Shown: positions 11,515-21,735 of the stretch, in pieces
How positions within the stretch are numbered: the stretch's first letter is position 1
Layout: the number at the start of each line of letters is the position of its first letter
Assembly: GCA_964006375.1 (NCBI GenBank)
Contig: OZ023268.1
Span: forward strand, 87,672,358-87,736,357
DNA from: Tillus elongatus
Lineage: Eukaryota; Arthropoda; Insecta; Coleoptera; Cleridae
Reading direction: 5' to 3'
DNA length: 64,000 nt
Notes under the pieces: generated by a model
Told to the model about the DNA's origin: nothing
Databases searched by the model: none
Seen by the model: the letters and a program-made list of their open reading frames with translations, nothing else
Program-made: the position numbers and the translations under genes

Positions 11515-11960
11515 ATATCTGATACATTGTGAGATGTACGACAGGGTCGCAATCTTGGTGCTGAACCAGGTAGTATGTTGTCACGTTAATAGAGACTGTG
11601 TACAACCAACTAACAGTTTTGTAAATTGTCAGCCCTGACCCATTTCTTACCTGATATAGGGACAATGTATGTAAGGCTAGATGTATTCTCACCATAATTA
11701 GAACCGCAGACCGGTTTCGCTCTAATTAGAGCTTGTTAGTGCGGTATACTAATTACAGCGAGAACACATCTATGAAGTAAAACGGCTATGGCAGCCAGCC
11801 TTCTAGAACATTGTGAGATGTACGACAAGGTCGCCATCTCGGTGCGGAACCATGTAGTATGTTGTCACGACAGCTGTAAATAACACAAAATGTTGTTACT
11901 GTGTATAACAATTTTGTATGGGCAAGGGCTGACAATTTACAAAATTGTTGGTTACCGTGA
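11515..11960 (-). mobile_element. Retrozyme-like tandem repeat, copy 1
   Basis: Non-coding. The block ACATTGTGAGATGTACGACA starts at 11524 and recurs at 11809, giving a unit of about 285 bp and roughly 1.5 units. Each full unit holds one hammerhead-like segment (11695-11755, minus strand). Related copies are at 31880-32310 and 37335-37530. Tandem units of this size carrying a hammerhead are the hallmark of metazoan retrozymes. A terminal repeat of an unseen PLE is the alternative. Confidence 0.6.
11695..11755 (-). ncRNA. Hammerhead ribozyme-like motif, decayed core
   Basis: Stem I inner helix pairs CCGCA (11740-11744) with TGCGG (11704-11708). An outer helix pairs 11749-11755 with 11695-11701. 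Helix II (GCTCT/AGAGC), the GAA box and the ACCGGT stem III are intact. The CUGANGA box reads CTAACAA, so cleavage is unlikely. The two stem I helices differ from copy 2 but still pair, which supports the fold. Confidence 0.65.
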
Positions 11961-12840
11961 CTTTATAATATTGTAAAGAGCTCACATTACTAAATTCCTT
12001 AAATAAAGTATTACTCAATTATTAAAACAATTACTATTACAATCCAAGATACTAAGACCCGTATAACATTTTAACAATATTTAATTCGAACAATAAATAA
12101 AGTCATTTATGAAAGAGAGTATTTAATTTTTTTTAATACCTAAGACAAAAATTTACCAGGCATTTTTAATAAAAATTTTTAGTTTCACCCTGTATATTCG
12201 AAACAATACAAAATGTTCGAAAAGTATATTAATGGTTGTAATCTCTTCAATGAGGATTTGATTTAAAATTTAATTAGTCATATTTTGTTACATTAATATA
12301 ATATTTGTAAAGTCGCCATGTTTACTTTTTATTCAAAGTGAAAGGCTCAATGGTTTTTTGTTATATAGAGATGCGTATTATTGTTCTCGAATGATAAAGA
12401 CTCTTTAAATTCCCCTCGGATTAGAATTCAGTCAGAACATCAAAGCATATAATATTTACTTGTTGGTTGCAAACTTTGAAATAAAAGATCACCCTTATCA
12501 GGCAAATGCAGAATTAAAAAACAAGTCATTTCACAAACAAAGTAAATCAGACTTTAAAAGTCTTTTCTAAAACCACTTCAGCGAGAGCTCAAGATTCTTT
12601 TGAAATATTTGTAAACATTAGCTTCTTTATTTTTGTGATTATAAAGAAGTGCCCTTAATAAAGGAGAAAACGGTTGTCTTTTAAATTGTTTCTTTTATTT
12701 CTTAACATAATCTCCTCGTAGGTGCCCGTTTATCAAGCACGGAATCTCTGTTATTATAAAAGATATTAAATCTATGAAATTAGGAGAAAATTATGCATTT
12801 TAGTGTAATCAATTTTCTGCAAGAAAATTTGACCCATATT
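11961..12840. other. No recognised gene
   Basis: AT-rich sequence with no recognisable gene. A CACCCTGTATA word at about 12186 resembles a mariner-type terminus but has no partner that I could find. Confidence 0.5.
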
Positions 12841-12987
12841 TTTAGTCAATTTTCTTTAAAAAATTCACTAATGAGATCCAGACTTTTGAATTTTGAAAAG
12901 ATTTCTTTAAATGAGCGCCAACTAGGCCTCTAGAAACCCATATTCAATGTTCAGGGTCAGTTTCAATTCTTATATGTTTATATATAG

Positions 12988-13052
<65 letters not shown>

Positions 13053-13282
13053 TAATTTATATAATTTTAAGTTTTAGTTATGTTTTATTGAAATGTTTTG
13101 TCTCGTTTGCTTTGTTTATTTGGTTTTGTTTGCGAATATATTTTAGCAGATTGTTTTATTGATTAGGGTGTAATCTTTTTTCTTTATTCATATTTTATGT
13201 CGATTTGTTTTATATGTTGATGATTGTATAGTATTTTAGTTATTTTGACGAGCCATGAGCCATGTAACCATTGTTGGAGAAA

Positions 13283-13363
<81 letters not shown>

Positions 13364-13760
13364 GTGTGTGTGTGTGTATGCACCACACATATTACTCAAA
13401 AAATAATGGGCCAATTTTTATTAGATTTGGTGGGTGCGTTCCTTTTGCAAGTGGCTTGGTTAAGTTCGTTACCCAAGACAATCGGCCCATTGCGTTTTCT
13501 TTCGTAAAAAATGTGTATCTCCGGAAATAGCAAAGTAAGGGCAATCAAATTTGGTACGAGCGTTTCTATTCTAAAGAGTAAATCGTGTATCAAGAGTTAG
13601 GTCTGTAAGTTTAAAGACAAAACAGTTATAGGTATTTGGGATTTTCCTCAAAACAAAGAACTTGAAACAAATACGGATCATGTAAAGAAAATGTCGCATG
13701 AAGAGTGTTCTGCTAACTCTTAGGTGTCAGCTTTAACCGTCATTGTCCTCATTTTACTAA
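12841..13760. repeat. AT-core repeat with two (TA)n tracts
   Basis: Left arm (ATTCACTAATGAG, GAGCGCCAACTAGGCC, GTTCAGGGTCAGTTTCAATT) at about 12860-12975, (TA)n at 12988-13050, ~235 bp of unrelated AT-rich DNA, then (TA)n 13288-13359 plus (TG)n to 13377. The right arm from 13395 has the family words ACTCAAAAAATAATGGGCC and GGCTTGGTTAAGTTCGTTA. It continues across the SINE to about 14300. Confidence 0.75.
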
Positions 13761-13772
13761 AATATTTCATTT

Positions 13773-14136
13773 GTGTGTGTATGTTTTTATTTCTTTAACG
13801 TCGGTCTATTTCCGAGGCTATGGCCAATCACCGACGCCAGGGAGGGAGTAGTTTCACCTCACTATCCTGGAAATTTTGCCGAACCCCTGTATTTCTGTAA
13901 GGAACGTAGGGATCTTTAACGTGCCCATAATTACAAGGACACGGGACCGACGGCTTTACGCCCCTTCCGAACGGCGGAACGTGCAGACATTCGGCTTGCT
14001 CAAATACAGTGCCACAACCTCGGTTGATGTTAATTGTACAGTATGCACTGAAAAGGTTAAAGGAGTACCCTGGGATCGAACCCAGTACCCTTCGGTTCAG
14101 ACGCATACGTTCTTACCACTGAACCACCGACGCTCT
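13773..14136 (-). mobile_element. SINE family 1, full-length copy with 12-bp target duplication
   Basis: Flanked by perfect AATATTTCATTT direct repeats (13761-13772, 14137-14148). On the minus strand it starts with a tRNA-like head carrying an A box (TGGTTCAGTGG) and a B box (GGTTCGATCCC), then a ~290-bp body. The TGGCCATAG.CG.GGAAATAG block lies near the 3' end. Inserted into an AT-core repeat. Frames on either strand are not genes. Confidence 0.9.
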
Positions 14137-14148
14137 AATATTTCATTT

Positions 14149-14290
14149 CAAAAAGACCTTTCCTCTGATGCCTTGGCAGTAGTTTTAGTTAAGTTTATGG
14201 TTTAACAGTATATAATTTTTAGCAAATTTTCGTAGAAAAATATTCGCTAATGAGGAAACCGCGTTTTTGAATTGCAAACTAGGCCCCCTA
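14149..14290. repeat. AT-core repeat, continuation
   Basis: Continues the arm interrupted by the SINE, including the CTCTGATGCCTTGGCAGTAG block and an ATTCGCTAATGAG terminus-like word. Confidence 0.7.
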
Positions 14291-15110
14291 GAATCCATAT
14301 GCGGGTTTAGTTTGGTTGGGGTGGGGGGCTGGTGGTGCTGCTTCATCGTGGGTTTTTCCTTCCCCGTCGCGTGCATACAACCACCCTCGCTGCATCAACC
14401 ATAAGAAAAATGTCGTGTTCCTACCCGCCAAGGAAGTTACGACACCTGGGAGGATAGCGGTGCTGTGCGGGGTAGGCAGGGTTTAAGGGGGATATGGCTT
14501 CAAGATGTGAAAAAGACAACTTTCAAGCCCGTTTTATTCGCATTTTCTGCTCATATTTCCTTTTTTCTAAAACCCCGCCCAGCACCCCTATTCACTCCTG
14601 GTCCCGTAACTTCCTTGGGAGGTGTGAAAAACATTTTTCTTGAGGTTTCTAAAAACAGTTTTTTGAAAAGCGTTCGGGAGCTAAACTGCAAATTTACCGA
14701 AAATTCGCTACCAAAACGCACTTACTCGTCCAGCTTCTTTTTCATGCAAACGCATCATATTTCGATAAAAAATGCAAAAAATGCAGTAACGAATTTGTTC
14801 TACGAAAATGAGCTTAAAAAAAATTACACACCCCTACTCACACTTGGTCTTGTAACTTTCTGGGGGGGGGGGGGGGGGGGGGGGTAGTGAACAAGAAATT
14901 TTTCTTGGGGTTTGTGGATCCAGGGCGGGTAGGCAGATTTCTGAAAACAGTTTTTTGAAAAGCGTTCGGGAGTTAACCTGCAAATTTGCCGAAAATTCGC
15001 CACCAAAACGCACCTACTGCATCCAGCTTTTGTTTTTCTTACAAGCGCATTATATTTCGATAAAAAATGCAAAAATGCATTAACGAATTTGTTCTACGAA
15101 AATTAGCTAA
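14290..15110. repeat. G-rich foldback repeat (family C)
   Basis: Alternating-orientation blocks containing CCGCCCAGCACCCCTATTC and AAGTTACG/CGTAACTTCCTTGG. Related sequence is at 38810-39240 and 51960-52690. Noticeably more GC-rich than its surroundings. Includes a 23-G homopolymer at 14862-14884. No coding content recognised. Confidence 0.7.
14862..14884. repeat. Poly(G) run of 23
   Basis: Uninterrupted G homopolymer inside family C. It could form G-quadruplexes. Its length is prone to sequencing error. Confidence 0.9.
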
Positions 15111-15683
15111 AACAAATTATAGACCATTAAACCATAAACTTCACTAAACCCACAGCGAAAGCATGAACTTAACTAAACCGACAGCCAAAGCAGCAGAGAA
15201 AGGTTCTATTTGAAATGAAGTTTCTGTAAATATTTTAGTAAAATGAAGGGCAATGACGGTTGAATCTGAAACTTAAGGGTTTGCAGAACACTCTTCTTGC
15301 AACATTTTCTTCTCACAATCCGTATTTGTTTCACGTTCTTTGCCTAAACATTGCCAATTTTGACGTTTGAAATTGCGAGTTTGACGTTTTGAGGAAAACT
15401 CCAAAATTTGTTTCTTTAACTGCCCATAACTTCTTTGTCTTTAAAGCTAGAAACCTAAATTTCGGTACAGAGTTCACTCTTTATAATACAAACACGCGTA
15501 TCGTTGGTTGCCCTTACTTTGTTATTTCCGGAGATATGATTTTTTTTTAGAAAGGAAACACAAAATTTTCCGGGAAAACCTGGTCCGATTTTCCTGGCTA
15601 ACGAACTTACCTAAGCCACTTGCAAAAGGAAGGTACTCACCAAATTTGATCAAAATTGTCCATTATTTTTTGATTTATCGGTC

Positions 15684-15763
<80 letters not shown>

Positions 15764-15800
15764 CGGATCTCTGGATTAGCGAATTAAAAAAAAATCGCTA
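15111..15800. repeat. AT-core repeat, reverse orientation, with (TA)n at 15685-15760
   Basis: Carries the family blocks ACTTAAGGGTTTGCAGAAC, TTGCCAATTTTGACGTTT and TTTTCCTGGCTAACGAACTT, ending in the TA tract. The 97-codon frame across it is not a gene. Confidence 0.75.
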
Positions 15801-16479
15801 AAACATAATGTGAAAATTTTTTCTGTTTGTGGAGCCACGATAACTTTCGAAAGAATTGAGATGTCTTCAAATTTGGTATACAATTAACATCCGACAAACG
15901 AAAAGTTCGGATTGTTTTTGGGTAAAATCGTTCCAATGGGTAAGGGACATTTTTTCGTTAAAAGTCTACTAAAATTACGTTTTAGGTTTTGTTTATTAGA
16001 AAACCTGCTATTTCATCAAACATCTGGTGTTTTGTGCTGAAATTAAATTAGTGCTTGAATGTGTGTGGGTGGAATATCGGTGACAGAAATTTCGAAAATT
16101 GTGTTTTGCTAAAACGGCGTAAAAAGTCTCAAAACATTTAGAAAACTTGATTATGGAACGAAATGTTATTCTATCGCTCGGTCTGTCTGTCTCTTAGGGG
16201 ATAGGGGTAAATCAGGGGTGATTTGGTGAAAATGACATTTCTTCGTTAAAACTCGAGTAATATAACGTTTCAGAAGTGTATGGGTGCAGGAATACGAATA
16301 TTTTCTTTGTGGCCAAGTCATTAATCCTAAATTAATTTCACGAAAATGTCTTTCTGATGAGAGGAGATTATCACATCTATGTGAAAGTTATGATTCAATT
16401 TGCAGCACTATTTTACGTAGATTCGGGTTGTATAAAAAAGTACATCACCTTACTAATTAGTTATATACCTAACGACTCA
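15801..16479. other. No recognised gene
   Basis: AT-rich, repetitive-looking sequence with no domain, exon or RNA signal recognised. Confidence 0.45.
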
Positions 16480-17146
16480 CATCATACGTTTTCACAAAAA
16501 AACTCCTGGTAAACAGATTGATAAATTTTCCATTAAGTAAAAGCAGATTTAATATAGAATTAAATTGCATAAAAAACGTGGCGAGATATAACGGTTATTC
16601 GGATGGTTTAGTGGACAAATTGGTTAACAAACACAGAACAAAGAAAATGATATCTGATTGTACGACATTTAAGAAAGATAAAATAGAGAAAAAATTTGTG
16701 TGTCTACCTTATGAACCACATATCACAAAGGGTTTGGAAAGTATTTTTAAGAAAGCCGATTTACATTTGACTTTTTCGACGAAAACTAATTTTAAAAAAA
16801 AGACAAAGACGAAGCCACTGAAATGTTGGGTATTTCTGAGATAAATTGCAATGGTTGCAATCTTAAATACGTGGGTCAAACCAAGAGAAACATAGCCGCC
16901 AGATTTCGTAAACATCTCGCACATTTACGATATGGTACGGTGGACAAATCATGTGTGGGACAACATATATGGGATAATAATCACCACATTGACAAAGAAA
17001 ATTTGAAACTTGTCAAAACTGTTAGACATCAAACTATGCTTGATGCCTTTGAAAGTATTCATATATCAAGGTCGATTAAGAACAAAACTTCATTGGATCG
17101 TGCGGCACCTTTAATTTCAAGACCTTTATTTTCACTTTGCATTTGA
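16480..17146 (+). pseudogene. Penelope-like element ORF, 3' half with GIY-YIG endonuclease
   Basis: The readable protein begins with the post-RT linker (NRLINFPLSKSRFNIEL, about 16509 on). A lysine-rich run follows, and a frameshift near 16820 leads into CNGCNLKYVGQTKRNIAARF. This contains the GIY-YIG-family YVGQTKR.....RFRKHL signature plus a downstream HIWDNNHHID. The ORF ends at 17146. PLEs encode a reverse transcriptase followed by a GIY-YIG endonuclease; the RT half is absent, so this is a 5'-truncated dead copy. Its 3' region and terminal repeat run to about 17810. Confidence 0.85.
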
Positions 17147-17810
17147 CGAGCTAAACACTCCTAATTTGTCTGGCAGACTAATAAATTATTGTCAATAACT
17201 CGGCCGGTCTATACAGTCTTAAAGACCCGCTTTCGTTTTCTTTGTATCTAAGAAGTCAATATAAATACTTGTTTTTACGTAGAATAAAAAATCAATATGA
17301 ATACTTGTTTTTATGTAGAATTTTAGTTGAATTATTTATCCTTTGTTAAAGTTAACATTGTGAACCAAACACTCGTTTTTTTTAAAGCTGAGCGGCTGCT
17401 ATTGGTTTGGTCGCCAGATGTGCTTGTCGGCGTTCTTTAGTTGTTTTAATATTCACATAGTGAAATTTCTAGATAAAAAAGAACGTGTAGTTTCCTTAAA
17501 TATCTCGGTACCTTTCATTTTAAGTCCATTATCCTTAAACTAGATAAAAGCTCATAAATTTGTTAATCAGAAGATAAGAGTAGTTCTTCGACCTCGTCCG
17601 TTCAATATTGACACCATAGATAAACGATGGGTCGCCAACTACAATTTTTACTTTGGATTAGTTCGTTACCTAGGTGCGATATAAATACAATGTAGCTGTT
17701 GATTTTAATTTTAGATTTTTTCATCCTCTGGTGACGCTGACGTTGTCAGCGAAACGATCGTAAGGTCTTTGAAATATGTGTTGTGGTGATTTGGGTTCTC
17801 CAAGTGTATT
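17147..17810 (+). repeat. PLE 3' region and terminal repeat
   Basis: Non-coding tail of the PLE, ending with TGGTGATTTGGGTTCTCCAA and ATTTATCAGTACATCACC. The same tail occurs alone at 18962-19256 and in pieces at 2625-3010, 18210-18440, 21900-22040 and 58860-58990, so these are dispersed PLE termini. Confidence 0.75.
17719..17774 (+). ncRNA. Hammerhead ribozyme-like motif in PLE terminus
   Basis: Box 1 is CTGGTGA (17728-17734), followed by one extra C. Helix II pairs GCTGAC/GTCAGC (17736-17750, loop GTT). GAA is 17751-17753. Stem III is a 3-bp ACG..CGT with a 2-nt loop, and the cleavage nucleotide is A17762. Stem I pairs CCT with AGG and, outward, TTTCA with TGAAA. Position 6 of the core is G instead of A, so activity is doubtful. 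Hammerheads with very short stem III are known from PLEs. Confidence 0.65.
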
Positions 17811-18209
17811 TATCAGTACATCACCTTATTATAAATCCAAAGTTATCCCCTTCGCTCAAAATAGAGAGGGGGGTAAATATCAAAAATATGTTTAAATATG
17901 TCTCCCTATTACTTCACCAAAAAAGAAATTACATATTTTGCATGATATCCCCTTGTAACAGTTCAAAAGACTTACCCTGTATAATCTCCCAACTGCTAAA
18001 AAAGGGATTAAGTAGCCATCTTGTGCCACAACTGTCAAGTCAGTCAAATTTACGATGACATATACAGGCGCATAAACTCTTTTGCGTATAATGTTTTTAG
18101 CTGATACTAAATCGATGTTATGACTATTTTAGTGGTCATTTAAAAAAAATTGCCGTTAAAAAATGCTCGAATGATGAAAATACTGTAATATTAACGATTT
18201 GATATGTGA
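17811..18209. other. No recognised gene
   Basis: The 91-codon plus-strand frame here (17783-18058) starts in the PLE terminus and has no recognised domain. Confidence 0.4.
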
Positions 18210-18440
18210 AGATTGGAACCTATGAGTAGCACTGATAAGTGGAATTTGGAGAACCCAATTCATCAGAATACTCTTTTTAGATCTGACGACCGTTGCGCTA
18301 ACAAAGTTAGCGAAGCGATCGTCAGGTCAGGTCACCAGAGGGATGAATAAACTTATTCACCATCTGATGGCTCTAACTTTGTTAGCGAAACGATCGTCAG
18401 GTCTACAAACTGTTTTGTGATAAATTGGATACTCCAAAGT
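18210..18440. repeat. Rearranged PLE terminal repeats
   Basis: Contains GAAGATTGGAACC, GGAGAACCCAATTCATCA, and two hammerhead-derived segments. At 18281-18350 the segment is duplicated as a palindrome. At about 18355-18405 box 1 reads CTGATGG, with CTAAC/GTTAG, GAAA and the stem III word ACGATCGTC intact. Both look inactive. Confidence 0.65.
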
Positions 18441-18884
18441 GTACTTATTGACGATTTGATGACATAGGCATGTATTTATTTTTAAATTTCAAATCTCCTT
18501 CCGGCTAATATTGACATACACACTGTGGATGCGCTGCCGCTAAATGTATGTTGGATTTATAATCCAGTTGTAAACACCTCTTTCTAAAGTTGTTGAATCA
18601 GCAATACGTGTTTCGCCGACCCTCTCACGGACGATGATTTATTATTTTATCCTTTGTAATTTATGGCCTTCCTACGTGTACTTTCGACTTGGATAAATTG
18701 GGTGCTATCTTGTTGGTAACTTGTTCTCCCTTGAATTTTCACACATTATATAATTTAGCTCCACTTTACAATCGCATTTATTACCCCTAGAAATTTAATT
18801 TGTAATGTATTTAAAGACTGAAAAGCAGCTGGGATTGTCTTGCCTAATATTTCGTCTCGAGGTACATCGGTATGAAAACAAAAA
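18441..18884. other. No recognised gene
   Basis: AT-rich sequence; nothing recognised. Confidence 0.45.
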
Positions 18885-18961
18885 AAATTCGGGACGCAGC
18901 AAGTGCGTTATAGTAGTGAATTTTTATTAAATGTTTCAAATTTGAATAACTCAATTTTATA

Positions 18962-19256
18962 AGTACACTTGGAAAACACCCAAATCACCACAACACATAT
19001 TTCAGAGACCTTACGAGCGTTTCGTTGACAAAGTCAACATCTTCAGAGGAAGAAAAATTCTAAGATAAAAACTAGATCCCGTATATTTATATCGCGTCAA
19101 GATAAACGAACTATTCCGAAGTAAAGTTGTCGTCCAAGAACGATTGTTTGTTTATTGCGCAGTGAAACAGGTCGGAGACCTCCTTTTATCTTTTGGTCGA
19201 CAAATTTATGACCCTTATCTAATATAGGTATTAAAAGGACCACAGTTCTTTCACAT
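18962..19256 (-). mobile_element. Solo PLE 3' end with 13-bp target duplication
   Basis: Flanked by perfect ACTCAATTTTATA direct repeats (18949-18961 and 19257-19269). The 295-bp insert matches the 3' region of the PLE at 17500-17800 on the other strand. It shows that this terminus inserts as a discrete unit. Confidence 0.85.
19009..19049 (-). ncRNA. Hammerhead ribozyme-like motif, full consensus core
   Basis: On the minus strand: CCT stem I strand, CTGAAGA box (19046-19040), one extra T, helix II GTTGAC/GTCAAC with loop TTT, GAA (19023-19021), stem III ACG/CT/CGT, cleavage nucleotide A (19012), then AGG closing stem I. All invariant core positions are present. The extra nucleotide before helix II is a deviation also known from some natural hammerheads. 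Confidence 0.7.
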
Positions 19257-19541
19257 ACTCAATTTTATATAAACCTAGAAAGTTGAATTTTGCCATATAG
19301 TAATGACTTTCAAGAGGCAACATATTCACCAAATTTCATCAAAATAGCTTTGTAATTTTCAGACAAAAATTTTTTTCGAAAGGAAACTCAAAATTTTCTA
19401 GGAAAACCTTGTCCGATTTTCCTGGCTAACGAACTTATCTAAGCCATGATTAAAAGAAAGATTCTTGCTGAGTTTAATCAAAATCAGTTAATAACTTTTT
19501 GAGTTATCGTGCGGATACATACATACATACATACATACATT

Positions 19542-19645
<104 letters not shown>

Positions 19646-19900
19646 CATATAAAAATTGAAACTAACCCCGGATATGGGTTATCGGGGTCCTAGTTCGCAC
19701 TCATTTGCAAAAATGTTTGCAAAGTCTCACCATCGATACCTCTCTATTAGTGAATTTTTTAAAATAAAAATTCACTAATAAAACAAACCAAACAGTATAT
19801 CTTTCGTGCTCTAAGTAACCTTATTATGACAACCAGATGCACCATTTTAACGTTTTAAATAAAGTATAGAATATAGATGATCATTTTCAAACACTCTCCC

Positions 19901-20299
19901 AGTATACAACACAATATGACTCAGTCAATAAATTCACTTTTTTCATTCTGCTTTATTAAAACTACATTTAGTAAATTTTAATTTTACACTACAATAACGA
20001 CTTGTTAATGCATTCTCCAGAGCACACAGAAGCACAGAAACGAGATAAGGTTATGAGCAAAATATATAGTAGAAACAATGTGCCATATTTTATTAAAATA
20101 ACTTATTGTTTGAAAATGTACAAAAATTTTCCGACAGTATACCTTAAACGTTGGTTTTCTAACCAACAAATCTTAGGTTAATAGCAAATTGAGTTTTGAA
20201 ATTTGAAGCATTTAATGAAAATTTGCTACCAAAACGCACTTACTGCGTCTTGATTTGTTTTCTTACAAACATATTTCGATAAAAAATGCAATAAAATAA
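19901..20299. repeat. AT-core/array-unit fragments
   Basis: From about 20040 the sequence matches the ~360-bp units seen in tandem at 28250-29225 (ATATATAGTAGAAACAATGTGCCAT region). The terminus word AAAACGCACTTACTGCGTC is at about 20230-20250. The first 140 bp are unrecognised. Confidence 0.65.
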
Positions 20300-20775
20300 G
20301 GCTGTTCGAAAAAAAATTGTAGAGATCACCAACGATCGACTTGTGGGCCAACCGGTGATTGTCAAAATAATTTTATAATATGCAGCTCAAGGCACCCTAT
20401 AATTAACTTATACAATTTTTTCTCGTCTCTTGTATAATAATAATTATATTCAGCTTTACCGTAGAAGCGCGTCACCCTGTATAATATCAGCCCTTTTGTA
20501 AAACTTCGGACCTTTATATGTGTTGATAAAATACAACAAACACTGTTCAATCCACCCACCAACATTAATAAAGGAATAATTTGCACTTGTATATAAAAAT
20601 TGCCCAAATGACACAAATAATTCGTCGACTGAAACAAAGAAACATAATATAAACGATCTCATATCATACGGTAAATGTCAGTTACAGCGTCTAACAGACC
20701 TGCGCAATTCCGTTACCACGGCAACAACATACTAGATCTCGAATAACTTATTGACAATGAAATGCGGTATATATT
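20300..20775. other. AT-rich sequence without recognised gene
   Basis: The first part continues an AT-core arm (AGCTCAAGGCACCCTATAATTAA). The 91- and 68-codon minus-strand frames (20362-20662) have no recognised domain. Confidence 0.45.
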
Positions 20776-21735
20776 AAACATAAATGTTTCAAATTTGAAT
20801 AGCTCAATTTTCTGTAACCCTAGAAAGCTGAATTTGGCACATAGTTAGGTCTTTCCCAAAGCAATATGTACACCAAATTTTATCGAAATATCTTTGTAAT
20901 TTTCGGAGAAAAAATTTTTTTTCGAAAGAAAACTCAAAATTTTCCCGGCAAACCGTGTCAGATTTTTCTGGCTAACGAACTCATCCAAGCTATTAATAGA
21001 AGAAAGGCACTTGCCGAGTTTTATCAAAATCGGTTAATTATTTTTTGTGTTATCGGTTGGATATATAAATCGAAACTGACCCCGGATATGGATTCTAGGG
21101 GCCCAAATTCGCGCTCATTTGCAAAAAATTTTGCAAAGTCTCATCATCGATACCTCTCTATTAGTGATTTTTTTAAAATAAAAATTCACTAATACCAAAT
21201 ATTTTCTTTTTAAAGTACGGCTTTCAACCTTACTTCTCTTTTTAGTGAATTTCCGTAGACAAAATTCACTAATGAGGAGATCGCCACTTTCGAATTTTAA
21301 AAACATTTTTTCAAATGAACACGAACTCAGGACACATATCTATCCGAGGTCAGTTTTAACTTGTATTGCACCGATACTTTAAAAAAAATAGGCCGATTTT
21401 GATAAAATGTGGTAGGTACCTTCCGTATGTAAGTGATTTGGATAAGTTTGTTAGCCATGAAAATCGAAACAGTTTCCTTGGAAAGTTTTGGATTTCTTTC
21501 TGAAAATTTTTGTATCTCCAAAAAAAAAACAAAGCTATAGCAACCAAATTAGATACATAGATACCAAAACTTAGATATCTATGTTAAAAAATAATCAAAG
21601 GCATTTGAAGAAAAAAATTGGGGTGATCACAGAATGGCACAAAACCAAAATATTTTGTGTGGTTAACAAAATCTATTGAATATTATAGACAAATAGTAAA
21701 TTTTATTGGCGCCAAAAGGTCAAAAATACCATATA
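20776..21735. repeat. AT-core repeat arms, partly inverted
   Basis: Carries GAATAGCTCAATTTTC, TTTCTGGCTAACGAACTC, CCCCGGATATGGATTCTAGG and three TTCACTAAT words, then an inverted right arm. No AT tract is present in this copy. Confidence 0.7.

Noticed and set aside
13828..14205. Frames of 92-109 codons over the SINE
   Set aside because: They follow a tRNA-derived SINE with a clear target duplication and recur on the opposite strand at 51087-51488 for the same reason.
18281..18350. Another functional hammerhead
   Set aside because: The segment is a palindromic duplication in which box 1 and helix II are separated and GAAA is changed on the relevant strand.
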